Assembly: GCF_017591425.1 (NCBI RefSeq)
Contig: NW_024467120.1
Coordinates: 5,766,001 to 5,830,000 of the forward strand
Reading direction: 5' to 3'
Origin: Ochotona curzoniae
Lineage: Eukaryota > Chordata > Mammalia > Lagomorpha > Ochotonidae
DNA length: 64,000 nt
The position numbers and the translations under genes are program-made. Shown here piece by piece: positions 1 to 13,031 of the stretch (positions are counted from its first letter, which is position 1; each line of letters opens with the position of its first letter). The notes under the pieces are model-generated. The model had not been told where the DNA came from and made no database searches. It saw only the letters and a list, made by a program, of their open reading frames with translations.

Positions 1-2689
1 TCTAACAGACATGTATGTATGTGAGACCAGAGACTATGGATATACATTTTCTGACGTTTAAAGCATGAAAGTTACTAGTAAGAGAACACTTTTGAGAGCA
101 AACAGCCTAGAAACAATATATACTTGTTCCTGAGCCTTTAAATGTTCCAGAGTTACTGCAGTACCTGTGTATGTGTGTGTGGGGGGGTGGACAATGGAGG
201 AGATGAGAGATGAAGAGCAATTAGAAGAGGAAGTCAGGCAGGCCTGAAAGCCTTGTGTACCCTGACGCAGTGTTAAGGTTTTACTTTGTATTTTCTTTTT
301 TTGTGGGAAGCCACCGAACACATTGAGTGCATGGATGCCAGGGCATCATCCACCTGCTGTTTCACAGGGCTGGTGTGAAAGGCACAAACCACCAGTTCTT
401 GAAGGCTTTGCCTTGTCTTCTGAGGAGCTGTCAAAAGTCCGCGAAAGGTCACAGAACTTGAACCTGGAAGACCAAGAAGGCAACTTAAAATATCCTGGCT
501 ATTCTTCCTGTTCATTTTTATCTTAGTCTGAGTTCCAGAGCCAGCTACACTGGTGGTGGATGTTTAATGTTTACTTGGTGCAGAAATGATGTTCTCTTGG
601 TACAATGACAAGAGGAGGAAGACTATGAGGGGTGAGGATCTGCAGGAAACAGCTTCCCTCTGAGTCTGATATGAGGGCTGCTAGAAATTCCTTCCCCTAA
701 AGTGTCACATGGCCCTTGCTCCACAGCATCTGAAATGACACAGTCGGTAATGGGATTTCATTAGGTATTTTGCATTGCAAGGTATTTTAAAATGCAAATA
801 CTCCCAGGAAGTGATACCTTCCATTCCACACAGCCTAGTCCGAATGCCAATATAAATCTGAGAGCTACTAAGAAGGACACAGATTCCAAAAATGAAATCT
901 AGAGGTAACTTACATTATGAGAGAAGGACAAAAGTCAGAGGAAAAGCTAGGCTTTGCCTCCTACTCAAGGCTGCCTAGGGAAGCACTGAGCATAGGAAGC
1001 CGGACAAGAATGGGCAAATGGTAGCAAATGATTAATAAGCATAGGCGGAAGTGTGCACTTTTCAGACTCACCAGAATTTTGACTGCCTGACAATTCCGCA
1101 GCCAATTTGTACAGCTGTCTGGGAGTGTTCAGCTTGTGAGGCAGACACGTCAAAGGGGAGGGAGACAATTAGGAGGCTAAAGACACTTCAGACGAGGATG
1201 GGCTGCAAGTGACAATGAGGAAGCTTCCTCCCCCACCCTCTGATTTCTGGCAGCTCTGAGTCTTCCGTCAAACTCTTGACTTGCTGCTTTGTCTTCTGGT
1301 GGCAAATCAGAAGTGGCTGGGTGAATAAGCAAGGACTGTTTTTGAAGAAAAACTGTACCCAGTTATGCAGACTTATACTCCAGAGGGATGCTCCTTGGTT
1401 TGAAGTTGGTGAGAGATGTAAGGGCTTAGTGCCTGCTGCACACAAAGCAACCACATCTAGGAGCACAGGTTCAAACACCCAGAAGTCATCTACTCACTTC
1501 TGCCATGGTTGGGGAGAGATTCTTTTATTCTAAATTCTTAATTTAAATAAGTTCAACCACAGACTCCAGGCTTTTCTGATGATTCTTCCACATGATGAAT
1601 ATTCAATGATATTTGTTGTAAATCTGCTGTGCTTGGAACCCCTGACAAGATGCTGAGGAGGTTCAGAGGCAAACAGGTAGATGGTTGAAACCACAGAGAG
1701 GGCTGTGAGAATGAGGAAGAAGTATTCCAGGCATCATGGAAGCAAGATTATTGTCCAAAGACAAAGAAGTTGAATAGACTGGCCACCGTTCCTCCACCTT
1801 AGAGGCAATCAATCCAATGGGCTGTTACATTTTAGAGAAGAGTTTACATGATAATTCAATGTGCCCATCAAGGTGATTTGGGGACCAACATGGGCAAATA
1901 TGATCAGAATGTGAAGCAATTAAAGAAGCTGAAATCAGGGTCAACTGTATAGTACCCTTGTGGGATGCAAAATGACAATTCACAACCTTTGTTCAAAGAG
2001 CAATGCGGTGGGGAACAAAAGGTATTTTGGTGCCCTTAAAGGCACTGAATGTATGTTTTCTTTCATAGTTTCTCTCTTAATTATTCAAAAATATACTTGG
2101 GCACAGGAATCTCTGCTGTGTGAATGAGAACTTTCACAACTACCTAGTGTGCTGCCTTATGAATCAGTGCATAGGAGCAGCCAGCCCACTGGACCGTGGC
2201 ACATCACCCTGCTACAACCAGGCATGAAGAAGATCTTCTCTCCCTCCCTAACCGAAGCAAACAGGTGAGGTAGCAGGTGGTTGATGAGTCCATGGAGCCT
2301 CTCAACCCAGAAGCTTCACTGTGCCTTTGGACTTTACTTGCAAAAGTCAAGTTCAAAGATTATGTTAGGAAGAATTTCAGCTTGATATCTGAAGGGGATG
2401 CTGTAGACAAAGCTAATGAAGATCCTTCTGAAAGTGGGGCTCTGGGTGATTGTCGTGGTACCCTTGCCTTCTCCATCAAGTTGACCCTGGTTGAGACTTA
2501 CTTATGTTGTATCCAGTCTGTGAATGAGACTGATTAAGGAGGGAAACATTTTAATAAGTTAAGAGACTTGCATGGTGCTGGTTACTCTGCTGTGTCGGGG
2601 ACAGTAATTTTAGTGTTCAGGAAACCAAGTGGGTAGAATTAGTCTTGGGCCAGGATGTTCACTCTGCCTCATAAAGGGTAACTCACTTG
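1..2689. other. Intergenic, no gene seen
   Basis: Unique-looking sequence with short chance ORFs in all frames, none longer than 96 codons. No splice-flanked coding segment or recent repeat was recognised. Confidence 0.6.
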
Positions 2690-3035
2690 AAGATAGCAGA
2701 CAAACTCAGGATTATCCAGGTGAGCTCAGTATAATTGCAATGCAGTTCAGGGAGGTGGAAGAGGAGGATAGAGGGAAATGTGGCTGCAGAAGAAAGACGT
2801 GGAGATGTGATACTACTGACTTTGAGGAAGTGGGCATGTGACAAGGGATGTGGGCAGCCTCTAGAAAATGGATGGGGCAAGGGTACATGTTCCCCACCCC
2901 ACAGGAGCCTCCAAAGGGGGCTCTGTGAGACCCATATTGGACATCTGGCCTACAGAATTGTAAGACAAGAAATCTCTGTTGTAAGCCACTGGGTTTGTAT
3001 TAATTTGCCATGGTGACCATAGAAAACAAATGCAG
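2690..3035 (+). mobile_element. Ancient LTR-like interspersed repeat relic
   Basis: 'cctctagaaaatgg', 'tgagacccatattggacatctggcctacagaattgtaagacaagaaatctctgttgtaagccactgggtttg' follows a common mammal-wide repeat whose end reads 'gaactgtaagataataaat..tgttgttttaagccactaagtttgtgg'. I recognise the family but cannot name the subfamily; a MaLR-type LTR is my best guess. Confidence 0.55.
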
Positions 3036-3349
3036 GCCCCAAAACAAAACTTCTTAAATGTTACAGGAGGGAGGCATGAAACTTGGAAGAAGAAAATCTA
3101 CTCAAGGTTTGGTCTCTTTTCCCGGGGGTGGGGCGGTGGGAGGGGCAGACTTCTGATACCTTCTCTTTAACCTCTTTACTTGCCTATAATACATAGGTCT
3201 GAAATACGGGAATCTCTCCTAGACCTAAGGAAAAAGAACTTATGAAGTGACATGATTGTCAAACTCTGTAGCCCCTCGTAAGGTGCATACTGCAATGGTA
3301 CCAGATGCTGCAGCATCCCTTCCTACTGCCAAAGGGCAGTGATAATGGC

Positions 3350-3635
3350 AGGTGTTGCAGCGTCATTTGTTAAGCCACTGACTGACACCACCTTCTTAAT
3401 TCAGATTCTGGCTGTTCTGCTTCTGATCCAACACCATGCTAATGTTCCTGGGAAAGCAGTGGAAGTTGGCCTAAGCACTGGGGACCCTTACAACCCATGC
3501 TGGAAACCCAGAAGAAGCTCCTGGTTTATACCTAGCCCAGTCTTGGGTGAACCAGCAAATGGAATATTTCTTTCTATTTGCCTCTTCTTCCCTCTGTAAC
3601 TCTGCTTTTCAAGTAAATGAATCAATTATTTTAAT
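3350..3635 (+). mobile_element. Old degenerate CSINE
   Basis: Recognisable by 'ttctgcttctgatccaacaccatgct', 'cctgggaaagcagtggaag', 'cccagaagaagctcctgg', 'gggtgaaccagcaaatgg' and the terminal 'taactctgcttttcaagtaaatgaa'. It is an older subfamily than most copies here, and the head is heavily diverged. Confidence 0.65.
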
Positions 3636-5761
3636 AAAAAGTGATGGTGATACAGTTTTACTTGAGTAGGAAAGCCTACTTAAAACATTTCATAACAAGG
3701 ACTCTAAATAATAAGCTTTGTGACATTCCTGCCTGGATTAACATTTTTAAAAACAACATGCTTATCATGGCAAATGGTTTACATATTACATAAATGGACC
3801 TCTGTAAATTCAGTCCTTGGGGATGTAAATTGAAAAAGCTTACAATATATAGAATAAAGTTGCTTTCAGGTAAAACTATTTCTTCATAAAATTGTTAGAA
3901 AATATCTTCTCAAGCATTAGTCTTTTATTTAGAAATCAATATACTTCCAAAACCAAATGCAGGAGATGGTAAATAAATTAACAGTGGCATTAGATGCACA
4001 TTAAATTATCTCGACTGTCCACACACGCAGGCACTTTAGCACAGACTCATCAGTCAGTTAATTGCCATTTGTAGTCATGAGCTTCTAATCTTGGAACAGC
4101 AACGATTATACACACCGAAAACAAGATAAGCTCTTGGGGTTATACTTCAGGAATAAGAAAGCAGGTTTTACTGCTGATGCATATGGGCTCTCTCTTAGTG
4201 ACCGGCAGGTTGTTTCTGTGATAAATTCTTTCAGCTATTATCATATGATCCAAAAATGAACATAGCAGTGTTGCCAAAAAAGGGAATTCCCCTTCTACTA
4301 TACAATATGCATTTTTTCTATTAAATTAAAAATCTATTGTGATGAAGAACACGAAAAATCATTCATTCTGTCCTAATAAGAATGTGTGGTCACTAAGAAG
4401 TTTTACAGAATGTACGCAACCGGTGTTTCAGGAGATGGCGCCTGCATTTTCATCCAGCTACCTCAGGCTTCCCTGTGGTTCATTCATTAGATTGGCATTA
4501 TTATTATTTTTTTTTATTTTGTTTATTATTAATCATGGTAAGAGGTAGACTGGTGGTACTCTGAGTATATCAGTATATCTGAAGATTGTCAATGCCCAAT
4601 TTAATTTCTTTTTCATAGCCCAATAACACTTGTTCTCCAGAATTTTTATGATTTCATTTATGTTGATTCTCAACATGTTTCATATTTTCCACATAATGAC
4701 ATTAAAAATTATACATATGTTTAGTGAGAGCACAAATCTGGTCCTAATGTACTGCAGTATGCTTTTACAGCACCTGCACTGTGTAGAATGCTTGTATTTT
4801 AAATATATCTGATGTCTCTATTGTAGTGATATCATCCCCCATCTTTTTAATGGCTATTTATTGCACAAATGATTAGAAGACATTAAACACCATTGCTTTT
4901 AGATACTCTTGTGTAGTTGTAAAATGATCAAATTCAGTGAATAAGCTCCCATTTCAAGATTTAAGCTTTCCATAACATGAAAATGAGACCCTGAGCTTTA
5001 CTTGCCATGACAACTTTAGATACGAACACAACTCTCACAAAGCAGGATCAGCTTTTGTTCTTTTCATTTTCTTCATTCAGTCAATTCCCTGCAGCCCGAG
5101 GAGTGACGTGTGAGAAAGTGATCCCGGCAGACCGGGGCTTCACCTCGATGCGGTTTCCTAGGAAATATACGGAAACATATCTTCATGACTTGAGTCATCC
5201 TCCACAACTGAAAGGTCACAATATAAACAAGTTTTGTCTCTCTTTGAGAGAGAGAAGCATTATGTTTGATGTGACACATGTGGGAGAATTTGACAAGTTT
5301 TTCTTCACTTTCCAACCAGAGAGCCACGTGGAGTGTCAGGACATGGCATCTTGGGTATTTACCCCCATATTTATTTCCATTCTCGGCACATTGCTTTTCC
5401 TACGTATTGTGGATTGCCAGGGCAGTGGTTTTTCATGTTATCTGTACAAACCTCATTGAAAGCTATGAATTCACACCCTGGGAAAGCAACATTTCAGGAG
5501 GCTGTTCTACTCCCTCTAATCCATTTGTGGACATCAACATAAGAATTCTGGCAGTGTGAGAGATTTCATACCATTTCTGTGAAAGGTGGAGGTTGTATGA
5601 CAGGGGTCACATTCCACAAGTAGGTTTCAGGGATCAGCACAATCCTTCAAAAGCACAGATATAAATCGACAGAAATTGAGAAAAATTCATTTTACCCAAG
5701 AAGTCATAAGATGGGAGAAATAAGGAGGACCGGGATTGGCCTAAAAGAAAACGCTTCAAAT
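3636..5761. other. AT-rich intergenic block, repeat-free
   Basis: No repeat recognised. 3990-4200 has several homeodomain-like TTAATT words and looks like candidate conserved non-coding DNA. A 150-codon ORF at 5007-5459 has no recognised family. It ends with a hydrophobic stretch (WVFTPIFISILGTLLFL) and is judged probably chance. Confidence 0.5.
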
Positions 5762-6099
5762 CTAGACTCTCAAGCCTGGCGCAGTGGTCTAGTGGCTAAA
5801 GTCCTCACCTTTTCGTGCTGGGATCCCATATGGGCACCAGTTCTAATCCCAGCTGTCCTGCTTCCCATCCAACTCTCCGCTTGTGGCCTGGGAAAGCAGT
5901 CGAGGATGGCCTAAAGTCTTGGGGCCCTGCCCCTGCATGGGAACCCAGAAGAACCCTGGCTCCTGGCTTCGGATCAGCGCAGCACTGCCCGTTGCCATCA
6001 CTTGGGGAGTGAATCATCGGATGGAAGATATTTCTCTCTATATATATATCGACCTTGCAATAAAAATAAAATAAATCTTTTTTTAAAGCTAGACTCTCA
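5762..6099 (+). mobile_element. Full-length CSINE with target-site duplication
   Basis: SINE body at about 5773-6088, head first, tail ending in a run of 'aataaaataaatc' and T/A. Target-site duplications CTAGACTCTCA lie at 5762-5772 and 6089-6099. It belongs to the 'tctagtggctaaagtcctc' head type. Confidence 0.9.
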
Positions 6100-7206
6100 G
6101 GCTCGCTTCTACACTGTTTTGAACTAATAGGAGATAAAGAGGGCAGCGTCACACACACCCACACTGGCTCATCAAGGTAGCATGGAGGAAAATCTAAAGC
6201 CAAATCTCAGGTGTTCCATCTTTCATCATGGATTCATGGAGCGGCTGGTGTGTGCTGGAAACTTGGGAAGCCCTGGTACCCAGCTTCATGGTGCACAGCT
6301 GTCCCCGCCTTGTAAACCAGAGCAGCAGGAGCGATGCAAAACTGCTTGGAGATTAGGAAGTGGGCTTCTTGGGCTGTTCTGCCATGACCCTCAACAGGGG
6401 CTCAGTAAATATCGGTTGACTGATTGGTTGATTGCTATCCCTGAGGCTGCACTTTTGCTTCAGACTCAGAACACTTGGGGTTCATAAAAGAAAAGTTTAG
6501 TTTTGAGAGGGGCATAGAGCTACATATACTAATTATAATAAAATATTAAAAAGCTACTTAGGGTAACATAGTTATGAACATGAAGTGCATACTAATGTAA
6601 GATTCATTTTGATGGAAAGCATTTTTAAAATCAGCTATGTATCCTCAGAGCGGCCAAAATAGCAGCCCAGAGACGGCCAAGGAGCATTTCAAATTCAGCA
6701 GTCTGCTCTGATTGGCCCAGCGATGGCAATAACACAGGCAACAGCTGGTAAGAGGATGAAACTATTCTGACGAGATCATGCTGCCTGCGAGTCTAATTTT
6801 GCCTCAAAAATCGTCTAATTGTGGAAAAAGCGGGATATTCCGTTCATGTCAACAGACCAGATTGGAGCTCCAAGTGTGTTTTATGGGGGAGCTTTGGTTC
6901 TGTTCCCAGATACGGCTCTCCTTCATAGATCATTGCCTTGCACCAAGTGTTTTGAGCAAAGTCAGTTGCAAAACATACATACTTCCTGCTTCCCAAACCT
7001 TGGGATTTCCCTCCAGGTCACCGTCCCAAGAGCCTGTGAGTGCGGAGGGTCTCCTATGAAGCTGTGGTTGCCGGTTTTGTCACATGCACAGGTAAAGTCC
7101 CCAGAATTGGAGAGTTGGATCCAATATCCAATATCCAAGGTTTTCATGGAATTCCACAGACACTCTATAATTCTGAAAGCACTGGACGGTAATTGGAAGA
7201 CTTTTC
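6100..7206. other. Intergenic, no gene seen
   Basis: Mostly unique sequence. 6640-6840 is moderately CpG-containing and repeat-free. The ORF at 6778-7059 and the larger one running into the SINE at 7207 have no recognisable protein content. Confidence 0.55.
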
Positions 7207-7543
7207 TTTCTTTCTTTTTTTTTTTTGTAAAGATTTGTTTTATTTTTTGTCGAAACATCAGATTTACAGAGAGAAGGAGAGACAGAGACAAAGATCTTCT
7301 ACTTGCTGCTTTTCTCCCCAAGTGGCCGCAGTGGCTGGAGCTGAGCCAATGTGAAGCCAGGAGCTTCTTCTGTGTCTCCCATGTGGGTGCATGGTCCCAA
7401 GGCTTTGGGCCGTCCTCCACTGCTTTCACAGGCTACAGGCAGGGAGCCGGATGGGAAGTAGAGCAGCTGGGACCTGAATCTGTGTTCCTATGGAATCCCG
7501 ACATATGCAAGGCGAGGACTTTAGCCGGTAGGCTACCATGCCA
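7207..7543 (-). mobile_element. CSINE, minus strand
   Basis: Tail-first on the plus strand: oligo-T, 'gatttacagagagaaggagagacagag', 'aagatcttct', then the body and a head ending near 7543 in 'ggtaggctaccatgccaggc'. Moderately diverged. It creates part of a chance 258-codon plus-strand ORF (6819-7595). Confidence 0.85.
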
Positions 7544-7581
7544 GGCTTCTGCTGCTGCTGTTGCTTTTTATTCTTCTTCTT

Positions 7582-7903
7582 CAAGATTTATTTAGTTTAT
7601 TTGAATTGGAGATTTACAGAGAAAAGGAAAGCCAGAGAGAAAGATCTTCCAGCTGCTGCTTCATTCCCTTTTAAGCCACAATGGTCAGATCTGAGCTGAC
7701 CTGAAGCCAGGAACTAGGAGCCTTTTATGGGTCTCTCATGTGGATGCATGGTCCCAAGACTTTAGGCCATCTTGCATTGCTTCCCTGGACATAACAAGGG
7801 AGATGCGTCAGGAGTGGTACAGCCGGGACCTGTACCAGTACCTGTGTGGGATGCTGACATTTGCAGGTGGAGAATTAGGCTGTTGAGTCACCATGGTAGC
7901 CTC
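7582..7903 (-). mobile_element. Second CSINE in tandem orientation, minus strand
   Basis: Starts 'agatttatttagtttatttgaattggagatttacagag' and ends with 'aggctgttgagtcaccatggtagcc'. It is more diverged than the neighbour at 7207-7543, so this is a separate insertion and not a duplication of it. Confidence 0.82.
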
Positions 7904-9826
7904 AGTGACCTTTCTTGTATTGAAAACAAACATATACATGAATCTAGTCACACAGCTTTGTTTACAGGATGCTCTGCCTTTCAGCAGGTGGATTGGCAAT
8001 ATTTTTCTTCTATTCCCTCATATTGCTATAGAAAGTAGGATCTATTTCTTTATCTGTGTTTTAATTTTTTCCTCTAGGCCTTTTTCAAATGAGGGCTCAT
8101 TACCTATTTTTAATTCACTTAATTTCAAACTCCCTGATCTTAATGTAATGAGCCATGAAGGAGACCAGGCTGGAGAATCACTGGGGCAGGCCTCGCAGCC
8201 TCCCTGGGGCTTGGGCCACACTCTGGGTGAGGTGCCCTTTCTTTCCAGTGTGTGCTCTTCTGTGCAGCTGCTTGTGGCTGCCACAAATCACAGGAACCTT
8301 GCTCCAGGCAGACCATGCTTCACTGAAAAGCTCCCTTTCTTAGGGAGGTGGTGTGTCTTTCCTTCTAAGCAACACCATCCCAGCAAGAAGCAAAGAAAGA
8401 GGGGAGAGGGGAGGAAGGAGGAGCCGCTTCATTTAGACTGCAACTGAGAGGGTATTCTCTCACACGCATTTACAGGAGCTTTGGAGCTGCCAGAACAAAA
8501 GAATGCTGGGGATGTCTCTGGTAAGGACAAGCTGAGGTCAGACTGGGACGGGCAGGTGGATTGCCTGGACCCTCGGGCAGAAGCAGCCAAGGCCTACCAG
8601 GCAAGCAGTGGATCTTACAGTGAACATGGAGAACACCAGGACAGAGAAAATTATTTCAAAAAAGCTCCCTGGAAGAATTTTCGAGAAGAGCTTGCTTCTT
8701 TCTCTTTCTTTTATTTTGTTCTTACATTCTATCTGGTTTTAGGGAAACTTTTTAAAAAAATTTTCTCTAACTTGTAAAAGTTCAAGAAAGTGATACCATG
8801 TGATAGAGTTTAAGAATTGCATTCCTACTGCATATGGTGCCAGATAGAATGGATGGTTCCTTGTATGCAGTACCTGCATCTCATTTCTGAAATCCTTTGA
8901 CTATTCTGAGTTCTTAGCTTCTCTTTAGTATTCCGGGTTATGGACAGGACGTATTTTCTTCAGGTAGTCATTGGAGTGTCATAGGAAACCTTCCTTGGCA
9001 TGCATGCTATGATTTGCTGGCCTAGTCCCTCATGATTTCTTTCGATTGAATGTAGCCAGCTATAGAAATGGGTGAAACTATCCCTCATGCTGACATTTAA
9101 TTTACCTGGGAGTACAATAATCTGAGAAAGAATCAAATACTTGAAAATTTTGCTTCAGTGAGCAAAAGCTCAACATTCCTCCATGCTGAAAAGCAATACT
9201 TCAGTTAAAAAAAAAAAGAATAGTAGGTGATAAGATCTCTGACAAAAGACCAAAGGAAAGAACAAATCCCTTCTTGGGAAGTTTCACCATTATGAAGTTG
9301 AAAAATTTTTTTTCTAATTTTGCACACTAAGATAATATTTTATCAACTGCTATTTGGTAGAACAAGGTCAGCAAGGTCTAGATACAAGATGGGATGGAAA
9401 AATCTTAAAAAGGGAAGGGCATTTACAACTGTAGTATGGAGAAGAAAACAGCTGGACCTAAAAACAGACATTACGAGGGAACTGAAAGTATGTACAGGAG
9501 TTTGATGATCAGAGAAAGTGTGGATATTGCTGTCCAAATAAAAACAACCATCTACTATTAGCTCCGCCTATGCTAAAAAATGTATGCTTCATGTTGTTTC
9601 TCATTTGTTGATATTTACAACCATGCAATATGTTATGTAATGGTAACTTTGGAACCAAAATCAATATGCAGGCTCTCTACTGTCAAAACGTGCACCTATA
9701 CTTATTCATCTTTATTTTCTCAGCAACAAGATGTCTGACACTGGGTAGATGTTCAAAGTGCAAAATAATTGCATGAAATGGCAAATCCATGGCACACTTA
9801 AGCTCTCTGATTTTCCTTTGAAACAA
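7904..9826. other. Intergenic, no gene seen
   Basis: Contains a purine-rich patch near 8395-8425. Its longest ORF is 184 codons (7893-8447) with no recognisable domain. No repeat family identified. Confidence 0.55.
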
Positions 9827-10191
9827 CTCTGGCTAGTTTTTTTTTTTAAGGTCACTTTTTTAAAGGTCTATTTGAAAGGCAGATCAAATTTATGGAGAGA
9901 AGGGGAGACAGAGAGAAAGATCTTTTGTCCACCGGCTCGCTGCCCAGGTGGCCGCAACAGATAGAACTGAACCAATTCAAAGCCAGGATCCAGGAGCTTC
10001 TTCTGGGTCTCCCATGCGGGTGCAGGGTCCCAAGGCTTTGAGTCATCCTCTACTGCATTCCCAGGCCACAAGTAGGGAGCAGGAAGGGAAAAGGAGCAGC
10101 CAGGATATGAACTGGTGTCTATATGGGGCCCTAGTGCTTGCAAGATGAGGATTTAGCCATCAAGCCATTGCGTCAGGCTCTGGCTAGTTTT
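9827..10191 (-). mobile_element. CSINE with 14-bp target-site duplication, minus strand
   Basis: Body at 9841-10177. Perfect duplications CTCTGGCTAGTTTT flank it at 9827-9840 and 10178-10191. Internal words 'aagatcttttgtccaccgg' and 'ggagcttcttctgggtctccc' identify the family. Confidence 0.92.
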
Positions 10192-10879
10192 ATTGATTGT
10201 TTTCTTCAATGAGCTGTGTATTCTAGAAATCTGGCTTGATATCTCCTGTCTTCTGCAATGCATTAAGAATAAGGCATTTGGAAATTAATGTCTGTTTTAG
10301 ATCAAACTTTGAAGACAGTCATCATGATAAAAGATGAACTATTTTGGTGAAATGACCAAGTTCCTAGTTTGGCAAAGCAAGGACAATAGCCAGCACTCTC
10401 TTTGTACATGCCTTTGTGTCACATGGCTACCTGAATATTTGATGTTCCAGGTGGCATGGATAGCTATTTCAGCCATCGCTCCATTAACATAGATTGTTCC
10501 TCTGCTGGAAAGATCTCTCTATATGTCCTAAACTTTTGGGAGTGGTTTGTGGTGGCATATTAGGGTTCTCATGATAACATGTATTTTATTCCCACAATTC
10601 TCCCCAGGGGAGGAACTGGACTGTCAACAATAATCAAAATCTAGGAAAGCTGAGACTAGATTGCTTTGACAGTTGTCCTACCAATCATGAATGATAACTC
10701 ATCTGTGAATGATCATCACGATTACTACTGAGAAGTGCAGGTCAGTTGCCACACCACCTCAATCGCTAGCTAAAGATTGTGTTTGTCTGAGATGTCAGGT
10801 ATCTGATGGAACATGTCCTGGAGCTGACTGCACATAAGGCTTCAGGAGGCTTATCCCTAATCTACTAAAGACATTGAAT

Positions 10880-11150
10880 GAAGAAGTTAAGAACAAGCAT
10901 TTTGGAGTCAGATCCTAGACCGAGGGCTGTTTTTCAACCATGCCCCTTGTATAGCTACAACAGCTTGTGCAGGTTACTAATCTCTTTCTATTTCAAATCC
11001 CTTGTTACAAATTGGTAATAATAATAATAATTTTGAAACACCAATGTCATATCATTGTGAGAACTAAATGAGGTCATGCTTAGAAGATGCTTAACAGAAC
11101 ATCTGGCAAATAGTCATCAATAAAATTACACATCATCACAATCATCATTA
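10880..11150 (+). mobile_element. Near full-length MIR element
   Basis: Aligns by eye to the mammalian MIR consensus: 'gttaagaacaagcattttggagtcagatcc', a region like 'ggcaagttactaatctcttt', 'ggtaataataataataattttg', 'gtgagaactaaatgagg' and 'cagaacatctggcaaatagtcatcaataaa'. MIR spread before the eutherian radiation, so it is ancient. Confidence 0.75.
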
Positions 11151-12231
11151 TTTCATCACACTATAAACCTGTGAATTCCCATCAGTGCCAGGGTAGCATG
11201 AGACTGATTTTTCAAAGTGAAGATTTCCTGCAGATAGGAGAATATAAGCGGTCTTCACGGGCCGGGGCCATATCTCAGGTCTCCGACCGTGACCACCACA
11301 TATACTGAAAGAAGACACTTGGGGTACAAGGTCTGCCGTGAAGCAAACGCAGTGGAAAGACACTAAACGACCACATTTCTGTGGTTATTTTCCCAGAGCT
11401 TTGGTGTCTGTGACTCACAGAATTATGGAGATTAATTTTTCCAACAGTGAAAAGAAAACAAAAACAAAAAACAAAAACCATCTGGGCATCTGGTGAACCA
11501 TGAATTACACCAAAGAAGTAAGGATGTGATTGGTTGTAAAACGACCAACTCAAGAATTAAAATAAAACCTACTTATAAACAGAAGTTAAACCCATCCACT
11601 GTTTACTGTAGGTTAATTTTTGGCTACATAAATCAGCGGACAATAATGATAATTTCTTGGAGATTAGAGGGAAAGGAAAAAAAAAATAAAAACCTCAAAC
11701 TCAAGAAGGCCTTATGAATAAGAAAACCTTACAAATGAGAAGGCTCTGAAAGTGCTTTGCTCAATGTCTTTATGCAAACTGCGCTAATTAATCTCAGACA
11801 AACACGGATATTTTTGTAAAGCATAAGCCCAAGTGCCATTTTATGACCATGTAATTTACAAGTCCTCAAATTACATTAAAATCACCACACACAGTGTTTA
11901 CAGTTTAATTACATGGTTATTTACCATTCCCAATCAAGTGTTATTCATTCAGTACCTCTTTGCCTGATCTTACCTAAAAATGAAAACACTTTTGTGCTGG
12001 ATCTGAGGGGTAAACATTGAAACATGGCAATGCTCAAAGGCAACAAAGATAGGATTTGGAGGAAAAACACTCCAATGAGAGATTTCAGAGAACTTGCAAG
12101 CAGAAAGAATGGAGAGAGATCAACATTTTACTGAAATAGTATTTCTTTGATTCAGTGCTACTGAAAAGCTTCACTGTTCAACACCTATTCCTTATGTGAG
12201 GTCAACTCAGTATGCCATCCTGTTTTGTATT
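11151..12231. other. Repeat-free block with candidate conserved non-coding DNA
   Basis: 11755-11960 carries an octamer-like ATGCAAA close to CTAATTAA, several further TAATTA/TTAATTACAT words and no repeat. This is the texture of a developmental enhancer. Inference from composition only. Confidence 0.3.
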
Positions 12232-12589
12232 AAAGAAATGGAATTAGGCCAGGCGTGATGGCTTAGTGGATCAAGTCCTTGCCTTGAATGCGCCCGGGAT
12301 CCCATATGGGAACCTGTTCTAATTCCTGGTGCCCCACTTCCCATCCAGCTCCCTGCTTGTAGCCTGAGAAAGCAGTTGAGGACAGCCCAAAGCCTTGGGA
12401 CCCTGTACCCGTGTGGGAGACCTGGAAGAAGTTCCTGGATCCTGGATTCAGGCTGGCACAGCACCGACCGTTGTGGCCACTTGGGGAGTGAATCATCAGA
12501 CGGAAGATCTTCCTCTCTGTCTCTCCTCCTCTCTGTATATCTGACTTTGCAATAAAAATAAATAAATTTTTTTTAAAGAAATGGAATTA
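12232..12589 (+). mobile_element. Full-length CSINE with 15-bp target-site duplication
   Basis: Body at 12247-12574, from 'ggccaggcgtgatggcttagtgg' to the 'aataaaaataaataaat' tail. Perfect duplications AAAGAAATGGAATTA are at 12232-12246 and 12575-12589. Confidence 0.93.
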
Positions 12590-13031
12590 TCCAGGAAAGA
12601 GAGTTGAGTGAGCATCATATATGTTTATGTTTCATTTCCTGGGAGTAAGAGTACTTGTAAAAATAAAGATGATATAGCCTTTAATGAGCCCACAATCTGC
12701 TGTGTATGTTGTAAATACTTCAACATGGAAGAAATGTATTTTTGAAACACCTCATTATTATTAAACAATGCCATCATGTAATCAAAAGCTCTAAGTATTA
12801 CCATGAAACATTTGTCGTTAAGCAATTGTAAAACCTTTCTGAGCTTCATCTTGTCTCTCAGGCATGCAGGTAGGAAATACAGCAATAACCCCAGTTTTCT
12901 TACCACGATGATGTGATTATAAAGACCAAGTAAGACCCAGGATTCCTTGCAGATCACTTCTTCAGTCCCTGACTGTTGCTGATTTACGTTCTCCAAGGCC
13001 AGTCAAATGGCATCCTTATTTGCTTTTCTAT
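12590..13031 (-). other. Unassigned segment with a 123-codon minus-strand ORF
   Basis: Minus-strand 12625-12996 is open for 123 codons and rich in Leu, Ile and Phe, but resembles no family I know. There is no upstream promoter or Kozak support. Treated as chance. Confidence 0.3.

Noticed and set aside
5007..5459. 150-codon ORF with a hydrophobic C-terminal stretch
   Set aside because: No family resemblance, no promoter and an ordinary AT-rich context. The hydrophobic run is what T-rich DNA encodes.
5773..6088. tRNA gene reading of the SINE head
   Set aside because: The B-box-like ggttctaatcc is part of a tRNA-derived SINE head. No cloverleaf with a proper anticodon stem was found, and the body continues into the SINE.
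6819..7595. 258-codon plus-strand ORF
   Set aside because: Its second half is an antisense CSINE and the first half has no recognisable domain, so it is a chance fusion of open sequence.
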